From: Clostridiaceae bacterium | GTDB taxonomy: Bacteria; Bacillota; Clostridia; DSM-8532 | Reading direction: 5' to 3' | DNA length: 64,000 nucleotides | NCBI GenBank assembly: GCA_012719645.1 | Contig: JAAXZX010000004.1 | Span: forward strand, 1-64,000 | Notes under the pieces: model-generated | The model's database searches: none | The model's input: the letters and a program-made list of their open reading frames with translations, nothing else | What the model was told of the DNA's origin: nothing | Part shown: piece after piece, positions 36,744 through 46,317 of the stretch | Position numbering within the stretch: position 1 is the stretch's first letter | How the letters are laid out: each line of letters opens with the position of its first letter | Translations under genes and position numbers: made by a program

Positions 36744-36950
36744 TCATTCCACGGCAGGTGCGTCTCTGAATAGCAGACTGATGGAATAAAGCCCCGCAAC
36801 TCCCACAAGAGAGTATACTATTCTGCTTCCAAGGGTCGCCGTTCCAAATATGCCTGCTACCAGGTCGTATTGAAAAAGGCCTACCAGCAGCCAGTTAAGA
36901 GCACCTATGATGACCAGTAAGAGCGCTATTCTGTCAAATGGTGTTCTCAT
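36744..36950 (-). CDS. DUF378-family small membrane protein
   Basis: MRTPFDRIALLLVIIGALNWLLVGLFQYDLVAGIFG...SRIVYSLVGVAGLYSI. Confidence 0.85.
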   Translation of the reverse strand: MRTPFDRIALLLVIIGALNWLLVGLFQYDLVAGIFGTATLGSRIVYSLVGVAGLYSISLLFRDAPAVE

Positions 36951-37219
36951 ACTCCCGACTCCTTTACAATAATTTCGGGCGCGTTCTACGCCTTCATTCA
37001 TTTATTCTGTACAGACAAAACAGAATTAATGCGCTGCAATACTTGTAAATCATAACGGATGGGCTGCGATGACCGTTTCCGGTTGAATCGGCGGGAAATT
37101 GCGGCATTTCCTGCATGATTTTGCAAGGTCTTGTGAAGAGCGGGTTTTTGTGTGGTATAATATTAGCGTTTTTAAATTATCAGGTTTATATGTGCTGTAA
37201 AGAAAGGGAGGCAAAAGCT

Positions 37220-37444
37220 ATGGCAAGTTTCTGGGATCAAGAGGTTTTACTGGGCAAGTTTGTAAAAAACAGCCGTGAGGAGATCCACATAAAGCGTGTC
37301 AGCAAGAACGGAAGGGAGTATGTTGATATTCGAACCTTCTGGTATGACGGCCAGAGCGATGAGTTCCGTCCGAGCCAGAAAGGGCTTGCCATTCCCCTTG
37401 AGTTTGTAGGCGAGCTTAAGAACATACTGGATAACGTGGAATAA
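37220..37444 (+). CDS. YdbC/PC4-like seryl-tRNA-family ssDNA-binding coactivator homolog
   Basis: KRVSKNGREYVDIRTFWYDGQSDEFRPSQKGLAIPLEFVGELKNIL; true start ATG 37220. Confidence 0.8.
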   Translation: MASFWDQEVLLGKFVKNSREEIHIKRVSKNGREYVDIRTFWYDGQSDEFRPSQKGLAIPLEFVGELKNILDNVE

Positions 37445-37624
37445 AGCTTCAACCGCGCCCACCGGAGAAATCCGGCGGGCGCGGTATATCAGAACCGCAC
37501 AGGCTGCCGGCAGGCAAAGAGAAGGTGCGGATGTAATAAAATATGCATGGGGCGTTACAAATGTGAAAGCAGTCCCACTATCCGCCGGGAAACCCGGAAG
37601 TAAGCCAGCAAGGGGTGCCGATGG

Positions 37625-38380
37625 GTGAAACCGCTTAACATTCCTTATATTCCTGGAAGTCCAGTGACTGCCATGCTCGTATCCCATAACATGCCCGACG
37701 GGATGCTGAGCCTCCTCAGGAAACTTGTACCCACAGTAATTCCGGTCATGGATCTGGCAGGCCTTCCCGCCCCGGTAAGGAGCCATCCGGATATGCAGAT
37801 GGTCATACCCGCCGAAGGGGTTATAATCCATGCCCCCGACCTCCATCACGAAACTGCGGAACGCCTCAGAGCCCTTGGATTCCTTTTGGTGCCAGGTGAA
37901 AAATCGCCCGCCGGAAGCTATCCCTGGGATATTCCGTATAATGTGGCCGTTATAGGCCGCCATGCATTTCTGAACACCAGGTATGCCGACCCGGTTGTTC
38001 TCGGGTGGCTGAAAAAAACCGGCAAAACAATATCCCATGTGAACCAGGGCTACGCGAAATGCTCTGTATGCATCCTTAACGAAAACGCCGTAATAACATC
38101 CGACCCTGGTATCTGCAGTGCCGCCCGTGCAAATAATATAGACGTTCTTCTGATTCCGCCGCAGAAATCCATATCCATCACCGGTTATGCTTATGGTTTC
38201 ATAGGGGGTTCAACCGGCCTTGTTTCAGGAAAGAAACTGGCAATATGCGGTGATATGGATACCCTTGAGAGCGCCGAATCCATCCTTTCGTTCCTTCAAA
38301 AACATGGCATAACGCCCGTAACGCTTGGCGCGGGCGCTGTCCGGGATCTGGGCAGCCTTATACCTTTATGTACCGTATAA
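37625..38380 (+). CDS. DUF6873-like (GME fold) conserved protein
   Basis: Conserved clostridial family by eye: HVNQGYAKCSVCILNENAVITSDPGI...YGFIGGSTGLVSGKKLAICGDMDTL; GTG start. Confidence 0.65.
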   Translation: MKPLNIPYIPGSPVTAMLVSHNMPDGMLSLLRKLVPTVIPVMDLAGLPAPVRSHPDMQMVIPAEGVIIHAPDLHHETAERLRALGFLLVPGEKSPAGSYPWDIPYNVAVIGRHAFLNTRYADPVVLGWLKKTGKTISHVNQGYAKCSVCILNENAVITSDPGICSAARANNIDVLLIPPQKSISITGYAYGFIGGSTGLVSGKKLAICGDMDTLESAESILSFLQKHGITPVTLGAGAVRDLGSLIPLCTV

Positions 38381-38426
38381 CGGACAATAAGGGCTACATA
38401 TACTACACCTGAAAGGATGTGAGAGA

Positions 38427-39257
38427 ATGCCATCCTTCAGGGTTGACTACATGAAGGACAGTAAAGGATTGGCCCATTACATCGAGAAAAGAATGGCCCC
38501 GAAAGCCTTGCAGGGAGTTCGGATCCGATATGAGGAAAACAGCATTGTCATTATTGTAGGGGGATACCTGAGAAGAAACGGCAGGAGATACTCCTGCATG
38601 ATCCGCCAGCTTTCGGATTCCCTTGCCGATTATATCCTAAAGTCCTATGAGAAGGATATCCTGTCAAGGATCATCAACCGCATCTGTGACGGGCTGCCGA
38701 AGAGCGACCTGGATGAGATAAGCCGCATTGCCTGCAAAATCCTGTATCCCGAAAATACCGCCGAAAAACATATAAGCGACAGGCGCAGGCTCATTTCCGA
38801 CAAGATCTCGGAGTATCTGAAAACCTCCCGCAACCTTACCCTGGACGGTTTCATCACCTTCAGGCTGGGTGATTATGTAAAGAAGCTTGAGGCAGAGGTA
38901 GACCGGGCTATCAGGCAGTACTTTGTCGAAAAGCAGTATGAAGAGTATATAAGCCTCCTGACCACATTCATCCGCATGCAGTGCCCGAAAGTCCCCGAAC
39001 TGCATGTTTTTGCCCAAAGCGATGGCTCCTACAGGATTGAGGGCACAGGCCCATTTGAAATACCTGATGAAATCACAAGTAGTTACGGCATCGAGAAAGG
39101 CCGGCCAGTCATCCATGATGATGACTTTATGATTGGATTCCTGCTTACCTGCGCTCCCATTAGGATTTTTATCCATAATGCCGATAAATTTAAAAACAAG
39201 GAATTACTGAATACCATAAAAACCGTATTCTCGGAGTGCGTGCTGGTGAATGACTGA
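38427..39257 (+). CDS. ytxC: Putative sporulation protein YtxC
   Basis: About 276 aa, DGFITFRLGDYVKKLEAEVDRAI region typical of YtxC. Confidence 0.8.
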   Translation: MPSFRVDYMKDSKGLAHYIEKRMAPKALQGVRIRYEENSIVIIVGGYLRRNGRRYSCMIRQLSDSLADYILKSYEKDILSRIINRICDGLPKSDLDEISRIACKILYPENTAEKHISDRRRLISDKISEYLKTSRNLTLDGFITFRLGDYVKKLEAEVDRAIRQYFVEKQYEEYISLLTTFIRMQCPKVPELHVFAQSDGSYRIEGTGPFEIPDEITSSYGIEKGRPVIHDDDFMIGFLLTCAPIRIFIHNADKFKNKELLNTIKTVFSECVLVND

Positions 39258-39373
39258 TTTTCGCCATTTTTATCGCGCCGGAAACGGTAAATTGGCATGA
39301 AAGCATTGTATGGGAAGAATAAATTGTTGTATAATGTAACATGAATCTTAGTGGGTAAGGTGGGGTAATCCAG

Positions 39374-40453
39374 TTGGCATTCAAAGTGTTTCAGTCCGTT
39401 ATATCAAAAATTCGTGAAACCATTGGTAACGATTTTGGCATTACTGACGGAAACGGCACTGTCATCGCGAGCACCATTGAAGAAGAAATCGGGATGATCC
39501 ACGATCAATGCTCCGATTTTCTTACGTCCAACGCAATGTACATTGAAAAGCCCGGCCTGGTGATGAAAAAGATAGAGATCAACGGCCGGCTGGACTTTGT
39601 GTTGTACCTTGTGAGCGATCATCCGGACAGGAAGAAGTATGCCGAACTGATTGCAATAAGCCTTGAAAATGCCAAGCTCTACTATGATGAAAAGTATGAC
39701 CGCAACAATTTCATGAAGAATATCCTGCTGGGCAATATCCTGCCCGGGGATATCACCATCAGGGCGAAAGAACTGAGGATCAAGACCGAGTCCAGGAGAA
39801 TCGTCTACCTGATCCGGACCGAGAAAACCCGTGAACTGTACGCCTACAACATTATCCAAAGCCTTTTTCCAAACAATACGAGAGACTATATCATACTTCT
39901 GGATGACCAGAACACGGTTCTTGTGAAAGAGCTCAAAGAGCGTGAGGAAAGCGATGAAATCCACAAGAAGGCGCGTATTATCATCGATACCTTGAGCAGC
40001 GAGCTCATGATCAAGGCCAGTATCGGCATAGGAACCGTGGCCGACTCCCTCAAGGATGTGGCGAGGTCCTACAAGGATGCCCAGACAGCCCTGAAGATCG
40101 GCCAGATTTTTGAGGCTGATAAGAATATTGTTGACTACAACAACCTGGGAATAGGCCGCCTGATCTATCAACTTCCTACTACGCTCTGCCGCCTGTTTCT
40201 CAATGAGGTCTTCAAGGAGGGAGTCCTGGAAACCATAGACTCCGAGACCATGATGACCATCCAGAAATTTTTTGAGAACAATCTAAATGTGAGTGAAACC
40301 TCGCGTCAGCTTTTCATACATAGGAATACCCTGGTCTATCGCCTTGACAAGATTCAGAAAATAACCGGGATGGATTTAAGAAATTTTGACGACGCTATCT
40401 ATTTCAAGGTGGCCATGATGGTCAAGCGTTATCTTGACGAAGTATCCAAATAA
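39374..40453 (+). CDS. CdaR-like sugar-diacid / PucR-type transcriptional regulator
   Basis: N-terminal diacid_rec SVISKIRETIGNDFGITDGNGTVIAST; C-terminal HTH FFENNLNVSETSRQLFIHRNTLVYRLDKIQKITG; TTG start. Confidence 0.88.
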   Translation: MAFKVFQSVISKIRETIGNDFGITDGNGTVIASTIEEEIGMIHDQCSDFLTSNAMYIEKPGLVMKKIEINGRLDFVLYLVSDHPDRKKYAELIAISLENAKLYYDEKYDRNNFMKNILLGNILPGDITIRAKELRIKTESRRIVYLIRTEKTRELYAYNIIQSLFPNNTRDYIILLDDQNTVLVKELKEREESDEIHKKARIIIDTLSSELMIKASIGIGTVADSLKDVARSYKDAQTALKIGQIFEADKNIVDYNNLGIGRLIYQLPTTLCRLFLNEVFKEGVLETIDSETMMTIQKFFENNLNVSETSRQLFIHRNTLVYRLDKIQKITGMDLRNFDDAIYFKVAMMVKRYLDEVSK

Positions 40454-40483
40454 AAAGCCATCCCAGACCGTGGGGGGATACTT

Positions 40484-41170
40484 TTGATAAAGTTTGTAGA
40501 CACTACGAAGATTTACTCAAACGGTGCTGTTGGCGTTAAAAACATCACTTTGAGCATCGAAAAGGGAGAATTTGTTTTCGTTATAGGCGCCAGCGGCTCA
40601 GGCAAATCGACATTTCTGAAACTGATCATGCACGAAGAAACCCCGACCGAGGGGGAAGTGTATGTAAACGGATACAGCGTACATAATATGCCCAGGTCAG
40701 AGATTCCATATCTCAGGCGCAGCCTGGGCGTTGTCTTTCAGGATTTCCGCCTGCTTCCCAACAAAACAGCCTATGAGAATGTGGCTTTTGCCATGCAGAT
40801 CGTCGAAGCCCTGCCCCGTGAGATCAGGAGGCAGGTTCCGCTGGCCCTTGGGCTTGTGGGCTTAAGCAAGAAAGCAAAGGCCTATCCAGGCCAACTGTCC
40901 GGTGGTGAGCAGCAAAGGGTCGTCCTGGCACGCGCCCTGGTCAACAACCCTGCCGTCCTTATTGCTGACGAGCCTACCGGCAATCTCGATCCGAAAACAT
41001 CCCTTGAAATCATGGACCTTTTGGACGAAATCAACCAGCGGGGCACAACGGTCATAGTCGCCACCCATGAAAAAAGCATCGTGGACGCCATGAAGAAACG
41101 TGTCATCATGTTGGACAGGGGCGAACTTGTAAGTGATGTGAAGAGAGGTCAGTATACAAATGAAGATTAG
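40484..41170 (+). CDS. ftsE: Cell division ATP-binding protein FtsE
   Basis: IGASGSGKSTFLKLIM, LSGGEQQRVVLARALVNNPAVLIADEPTGNLD; upstream of ftsX. Confidence 0.95.
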   Translation: MIKFVDTTKIYSNGAVGVKNITLSIEKGEFVFVIGASGSGKSTFLKLIMHEETPTEGEVYVNGYSVHNMPRSEIPYLRRSLGVVFQDFRLLPNKTAYENVAFAMQIVEALPREIRRQVPLALGLVGLSKKAKAYPGQLSGGEQQRVVLARALVNNPAVLIADEPTGNLDPKTSLEIMDLLDEINQRGTTVIVATHEKSIVDAMKKRVIMLDRGELVSDVKRGQYTNED

Positions 41171-42071
41171 AACGCTCAGACTGCTGACAAGAGAAGGCGC
41201 GGCAAATGTTTACAAGAATAAACTGATGTCCGCCGCATCCATGGTAACGATAACCACCACCCTTTTTATTCTTGGGCTGGTTCTTTTAATCATAGTCAAC
41301 GTGATAACCAACCTGGAGGCAAAAAAACGCGATCTGCAGGTCAAGTTCTACCTGAGAGTTGAAACCACGCGGCTGGAGCAGGAAGAGGTGGCCATATTCA
41401 TTGAAAACTGCAGGGCTACGGGCGTGGTTACCGCATACGAGTATGAATCCAGGGAGCAGGCTTATGAAAACGCGAAAAAAAACCTGCAGAACGAATCGCT
41501 TATGGAAGGGCTGACTCCTGATAACTTTTCAGAGGGGTATTTTGTTACCCTTGCCAACCCCAACGACAGCGACCAGTTTATCGCGAAACTGAAGCTTCTA
41601 AGCGGTGTCAACCCCAAATGGATAACCTACCCCAAGCAGGAACTTGAAAGAATTACCGGGATCGTCCGGGTTTTCAACTATGCAGCCATATTCGTCCTTG
41701 TGGTACTTATGGTCATATCCATCCTCCTGATCTCCAATACCATCCGCCTTACGGTTTTCGCCAGGAGGAAGGAAATAGAGATCATGAAGTATGTTGGGGC
41801 CAATGACTGGTTCATCCGCTTCCCGTTTATCATTGAAGGCATGATCATCGGGCTTTTGGGAGCGCTGCTTGCCTACCTTCTGACATCCCAGGCCTATGGC
41901 TGGATCGTGGACGGTTTGAACAACCTGTTTTCCAGCATCATGATCACGAACCTGGAACTGATGAAGTTTGACCAGTTTGCGATCAGGATTTTGGTGGTAA
42001 ATATTATATTCGGAATGACTATTGGAGTTATTGGAAGTTTTATGTCGGTGAAGAAGCACCTGGACGTATAA
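41160..42071 (+). CDS. ftsX: Cell division protein FtsX
   Basis: FtsX topology; VVLMVISILLISNTIRLTVFARRKEIEIMKYVGANDWFIRFPFIIEGMIIGLLGALLAY. Confidence 0.94.
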   Translation: MKIRTLRLLTREGAANVYKNKLMSAASMVTITTTLFILGLVLLIIVNVITNLEAKKRDLQVKFYLRVETTRLEQEEVAIFIENCRATGVVTAYEYESREQAYENAKKNLQNESLMEGLTPDNFSEGYFVTLANPNDSDQFIAKLKLLSGVNPKWITYPKQELERITGIVRVFNYAAIFVLVVLMVISILLISNTIRLTVFARRKEIEIMKYVGANDWFIRFPFIIEGMIIGLLGALLAYLLTSQAYGWIVDGLNNLFSSIMITNLELMKFDQFAIRILVVNIIFGMTIGVIGSFMSVKKHLDV

Positions 42072-42222
42072 AGCTGTCCCATTGTTCCCAGGATGCTTTT
42101 TATTCACCAAAATAGCATGAAAACATTGTCATACTGCCAGAAAAATGATATATTCAACTTGCAGGTTACGTAATTTGCACAATTGAAGTGCAATTTAAAC
42201 CTTCAAGCGGAGGCGAGTACAT

Positions 42223-43368
42223 ATGACGAAAAGAATACTGGCTTTTGTCCTGGCAATTTGTCTTACAGCAGCATTTGGACTGACAGCCAGGGGGGCCAGC
42301 ACTCTGGATGAAGCCAAAGCAGAACAGAAAAGGCTCCAGAATGAAAAGAAATCGCTTGAGCAGCAAAAAAAACAGGTATCCCAAAACCTGATCAACAACA
42401 AGCAGGTTCGTGACAGTATAATCGCCGATCTTGAAGCCAAGGGATACGAAAAGGCACAGATTGAGGAAAAGATCAGGGAAATCGAGAGTGCCATCCAGAC
42501 CCTGGAGCAGGCCATCCGGGATGCACAGGCTGAATATGACCGGCAGCTGAAGCTGTTCCAGGACAGGTTCGTAGTGCTGTACATACGTTCCAGGATAGGC
42601 GCGGACGAAAGTGAACTCGCCCAGTGCAAAGATATTGAAGATTTCTTCCGTTGCCTGCATACCATGGAAGTTGTTTCGCAAGCTGACCAGGACCTGATGG
42701 ACAGCATCATGAAAAAAAAGCAGGAAATAGAGGAACTCAAGGCACTCAAGGAGCAGGAGGAGCAGAACGCGCAGGAACAGTTGGAAAGAAGCCTGCAAGA
42801 GCTCCATGAACTTGAGGTGTCCCGTTCCCAGGCAGAGGAAAGGATTAAGACCGACGAGCAGACGCTGGCAAGGATAGCAAAACAGGAAGACCAGCTTGAG
42901 AAGGAAGACAAGGAATTAGGGGAACTCATCAAGAAGCTGATGTCCACCGGGAAATATACCGGTGGCCCCATGCAGTGGCCTCTTCCCGGCTATACGAAGA
43001 TATCCTCATACTTCGGGAACAGGCTGCACCCGATCCTTAAGGTGTACAGGTTCCACAGCGGAATTGATATAGGCGCTCCCCAGGGTACATATATCCATGC
43101 CGCTGCCAGCGGAAAGGTCATATGGTCAGGATGGCGCAGCGGTGGTGGCGGGAATACCATAATCATTGACCACGGCGGTGGAATAGCCACCCTGTATCTT
43201 CACATCATGCAAGGCGGCCTCCTGGTTAAGGAAGGCCAGGTGGTGGCGGCAGGCGATGTCATCGCGAAAGTTGGAAGCACCGGATTGTCTACGGGACCCC
43301 ACCTGCATTTTACGGTGAAAAAGAACGGGGAAAGCGTTGATCCGCTGCAGTACGTTTCACCCAAGTAA
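42223..43368 (+). CDS. Coiled-coil M23 peptidase (EnvC-like murein hydrolase)
   Basis: Signal peptide, long coiled coil, LytM HPILKVYRFHSGIDIGAPQGTYIHAAASGKVIWSG...GLSTGPHLHFTVKKNGESVDP. Confidence 0.93.
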   Translation: MTKRILAFVLAICLTAAFGLTARGASTLDEAKAEQKRLQNEKKSLEQQKKQVSQNLINNKQVRDSIIADLEAKGYEKAQIEEKIREIESAIQTLEQAIRDAQAEYDRQLKLFQDRFVVLYIRSRIGADESELAQCKDIEDFFRCLHTMEVVSQADQDLMDSIMKKKQEIEELKALKEQEEQNAQEQLERSLQELHELEVSRSQAEERIKTDEQTLARIAKQEDQLEKEDKELGELIKKLMSTGKYTGGPMQWPLPGYTKISSYFGNRLHPILKVYRFHSGIDIGAPQGTYIHAAASGKVIWSGWRSGGGGNTIIIDHGGGIATLYLHIMQGGLLVKEGQVVAAGDVIAKVGSTGLSTGPHLHFTVKKNGESVDPLQYVSPK

Positions 43369-43391
43369 GCTCGGAAACTTTGGAATTGACT

Positions 43392-43420
43392 AAAGGATAT
43401 CCGTTTGGGTATCCTTTTTA
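43392..43420 (+). terminator. Intrinsic terminator after M23 gene
   Basis: AAAGGATAtccgtttggGTATCCTTTTT. Confidence 0.75.
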
Positions 43421-43524
43421 ATTGAATACATGAACGGTCCGAAGGCTTCATAGGATGTAGAATGGAGGCCCTTGCAGCCCCGAAAGGCAGGCGTCGGGAC
43501 TTTGGATACGGAAAGGGATGCGGC

Positions 43525-44793
43525 ATGAAAGACAAATCATTGATTATAAAAATAACAGCAATCATTCTGATATGTTCGGCGCTGTCCTTTTTCGCCGGCT
43601 ATTTTGTTTCTGTGGGGACGCTTGTTTCATGGGAGAACGTTCTGGCGCGCCCCATTTCAGGCTGGTTCAGGCAACAGTATGCCCTGTTCTTCGATGAGGA
43701 CGAGGTTGATATAGAGAATATCGAGGCATTCAACCGGGTAAAGGATCTGCTTATGAGCAGGTATTACAAGCCTGTTGACGTAAACGCCCTGCTGGAGAGG
43801 GCCATAAAAGGCCTGGCGGAAGGGGTGGACGATCCCTATACCGTTTATTATAACCCCGAGGAAATGAAGCAGTTCATGGAAGAGTCTTCGGGCAATTACC
43901 AGGGCATAGGCGTCCTGGTCAGCATGGATGAGAATTACCTTCTGACCGTGTCCGAGGTTTTTCCGGATACGCCCGCAAAGGAAGTTGGCATCAAGAAGGG
44001 CGACAAGATCGTAAAGGTTGACGGGGAGGATGTAACCGCCATCAGGGACGCAGACATCATAGTCAAGAAAATAAAGGGCCCTCCCGGAACTGTGGTCAAA
44101 ATCACGGTTTTCCGCGAGGATATAATGGATTATATAGACTTTGACATAACCAGGCAGACCATAAATGTTTCCTATATCTCCAGCAGGATGCTGGATGACA
44201 AAATCGGATACATCCGCATCAAGCAGTTTGATAATGACATTTCCCAGGATTTCCGGAACCATATGAACAGCCTTTTGGCCCAGGGGATGAAGGGACTGGT
44301 TATCGACCTCAGGGACAATCCCGGGGGAGATTACCATGAGGTGGTAAAGATCTGCGACATGCTTCTTCCAAAAGGGCTGATCGTCTACGTGGAAGACAGG
44401 TTTGGCGGCAGGCGTGAAGAGGTTTCCGACAGCAACCATGTGGATATTCCAATGAGTGTCATTATTAACGGCTACAGCGCCAGCGCTTCCGAGATCATGT
44501 CCGGGGCGCTGAAGGACTACGGTAAGGCCGTCATCGTAGGGACCAAATCCTTTGGAAAGGGCCTGGTCCAGCAGATTGACATGCGTTTCATCAATGGTGC
44601 AGGATTGAAATATACCATTGCCAGGTATTTTACCCCATCGGGCGTGAGCATCCAGGATGCGGGAGGGGTTGAGCCGGATATAGAGGTCGTGCTTGACGAG
44701 GAATTCAAAAACACATCCCTGGACGATATCCCCGCCGAGAAGGACAACCAGCTCCAGGCTGCCATTGCCGAGGTCAGGAAACAGATTCGCTGA
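43525..44793 (+). CDS. S41 C-terminal processing peptidase
   Basis: PDZ plus GLVIDLRDNPGGDYHEVVKICDMLLPKG, NGYSASASEIMSGALKDYGKAVIVGTKSFGKGLVQ. Confidence 0.95.
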   Translation: MKDKSLIIKITAIILICSALSFFAGYFVSVGTLVSWENVLARPISGWFRQQYALFFDEDEVDIENIEAFNRVKDLLMSRYYKPVDVNALLERAIKGLAEGVDDPYTVYYNPEEMKQFMEESSGNYQGIGVLVSMDENYLLTVSEVFPDTPAKEVGIKKGDKIVKVDGEDVTAIRDADIIVKKIKGPPGTVVKITVFREDIMDYIDFDITRQTINVSYISSRMLDDKIGYIRIKQFDNDISQDFRNHMNSLLAQGMKGLVIDLRDNPGGDYHEVVKICDMLLPKGLIVYVEDRFGGRREEVSDSNHVDIPMSVIINGYSASASEIMSGALKDYGKAVIVGTKSFGKGLVQQIDMRFINGAGLKYTIARYFTPSGVSIQDAGGVEPDIEVVLDEEFKNTSLDDIPAEKDNQLQAAIAEVRKQIR

Positions 44794-44868
44794 TCCCTGC
44801 ATATATTGGACGCCATGGCTGAATACCCTTGGTTATGGCAGGCCATAATATCCCATGGGGTGATTGGA

Positions 44869-45027
44869 ATGACGAAGAAGGATGAACAGCTCAAACTTGA
44901 AATAGCAAAGGAGCTGGGTTTATACGACAAGATCAGGGAACACGGATGGAAAAGCCTGAGCCCGAAAGAAACAGGCCGTATAGGGGGCATACTGTCCAGG
45001 AAAAAGAAATCGACACAGGCAGGGTGA
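44869..45027 (+). CDS. Small acid-soluble spore protein, SspF/alpha-beta-like
   Basis: KLEIAKELGLYDKIREHGWKSLSPKETGRIGGILSRKKK. Confidence 0.78.
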   Translation: MTKKDEQLKLEIAKELGLYDKIREHGWKSLSPKETGRIGGILSRKKKSTQAG

Positions 45028-45031
45028 TGGG

Positions 45032-45778
45032 ATGTACGAGGGTTTTGCCGAGGTCTACGACAGGCTGACGCGGGATATTGAGTACGGGAAATGGGCTGAT
45101 TATCTGGAATCAGCCTTTCTTAAATTCGGGGATAAACCCCGGCTGGTACTGGAGCTGGCATGCGGCACTGGCAGCCTGGCCATCGAAATGGCCAAAAGGG
45201 GATACGACATGATCGGCCTGGATATATCCTGCGACATGCTGTCCATAGCAAAAGAGAAGTCCTTAAGTCGCGGGCTCGATATTCTTTTCATCAACCAGGA
45301 CATGCGAAGCTTCGAGCTTTATGGCACGGTTGATGCAGTGATATGCATGCTTGACTCCATGAATTACATTACCGATAGAACTGACCTGGAGCGTGTTTTC
45401 GGGCTGGTCCGCATGTATCTTAATCCGGGCGGACTCTTTATTTTCGATATCAACAGCGAGTACAAGCTGTCGGGTATATTGGGGCAGAACACCTTTTACG
45501 AACTGGATGACGACATATCATGGATTTGGCACAATACATACGACCCGTCCCGCAGGCTGAGCACCTTTGAGCTTACCTTCTTCCGGAAGACTGGTAATGG
45601 TTTGTACGCGCGGTTTGATGAAACGCATATTGAGCGTGCCTGGTCCGACGAAGAGATCGCTGATGCCCTTGAAAAGGCGAGTATGGAACTGCTCGGCAGG
45701 TTCGGGAACCTTAGCTTCAGTCCCCCTTCGCCGGAAGAAGAGAGGATCTTTTATATAGCCAGGAAAGAATCTCCATAA
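45032..45778 (+). CDS. Class I SAM-dependent methyltransferase
   Basis: LVLELACGTGSLAIEMAKRGYDMIGLDISCDMLSIAK. Confidence 0.9.
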   Translation: MYEGFAEVYDRLTRDIEYGKWADYLESAFLKFGDKPRLVLELACGTGSLAIEMAKRGYDMIGLDISCDMLSIAKEKSLSRGLDILFINQDMRSFELYGTVDAVICMLDSMNYITDRTDLERVFGLVRMYLNPGGLFIFDINSEYKLSGILGQNTFYELDDDISWIWHNTYDPSRRLSTFELTFFRKTGNGLYARFDETHIERAWSDEEIADALEKASMELLGRFGNLSFSPPSPEEERIFYIARKESP

Positions 45779-45864
45779 AGCCAGGCATGATATGCTATAA
45801 TATCCCTGAGGCTTTCAGCGGGTAAACCGCGGCATGTATCACTTCATATTTGCCAATGGCATGA

Positions 45865-46317
45865 GTGTTGGAGGAAACAGTGTTGGGAAGACGACAAGCA
45901 CGCGAACATGCGATGAAACTGCTATATCAGGTACAGATCCGCAAGGACGATCTTGACGGTCAAATACAGACATATATGGAAGAAGAGGCGATCCTGGAAT
46001 CGCCTGAGCGCGAATACATCGAGGATGTTGTCAAGGGCGCCGTAAACAGGCAGGATGAGATCGACGGCATTATCTCGCGCCATGCGAAGGGCTGGACCAT
46101 TTCCAGGATGCCCAAGGTGGACCTGGCCATCATGAGGCTCTGCATATACGAAATGCGCTGGCGGAAGGACATCCCTGTAAACGTATCGATAAACGAGGCT
46201 GTGGAATTGGCTAAGAAATACAGCGGAGAACAGTCCAAAACCTTTGTGAATGGCGTTTTGGGAAAGGTTTGGAGTGAGTTCTCCCAGGAAACCGGGGAAC
46301 CCAATGAACACGAATAG
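45865..46317 (+). CDS. nusB: Transcription antitermination factor NusB
   Basis: RRQAREHAMKLLYQ, LAIMRLCIYEMRWRKDIPVNVSINEAVELAKKYSGEQSKTFVNGVLGKV; start may be GTG/TTG nearer to RRQ. Confidence 0.93.
   Translation: MLEETVLGRRQAREHAMKLLYQVQIRKDDLDGQIQTYMEEEAILESPEREYIEDVVKGAVNRQDEIDGIISRHAKGWTISRMPKVDLAIMRLCIYEMRWRKDIPVNVSINEAVELAKKYSGEQSKTFVNGVLGKVWSEFSQETGEPNEHE

Noticed and set aside
37545-37635. 5S rRNA gene
   Set aside because: Only short motifs (CGGAAGTnAAGCC, GCCGATGG) resemble 5S; the outer helices and length are absent and no 16S/23S is nearby.
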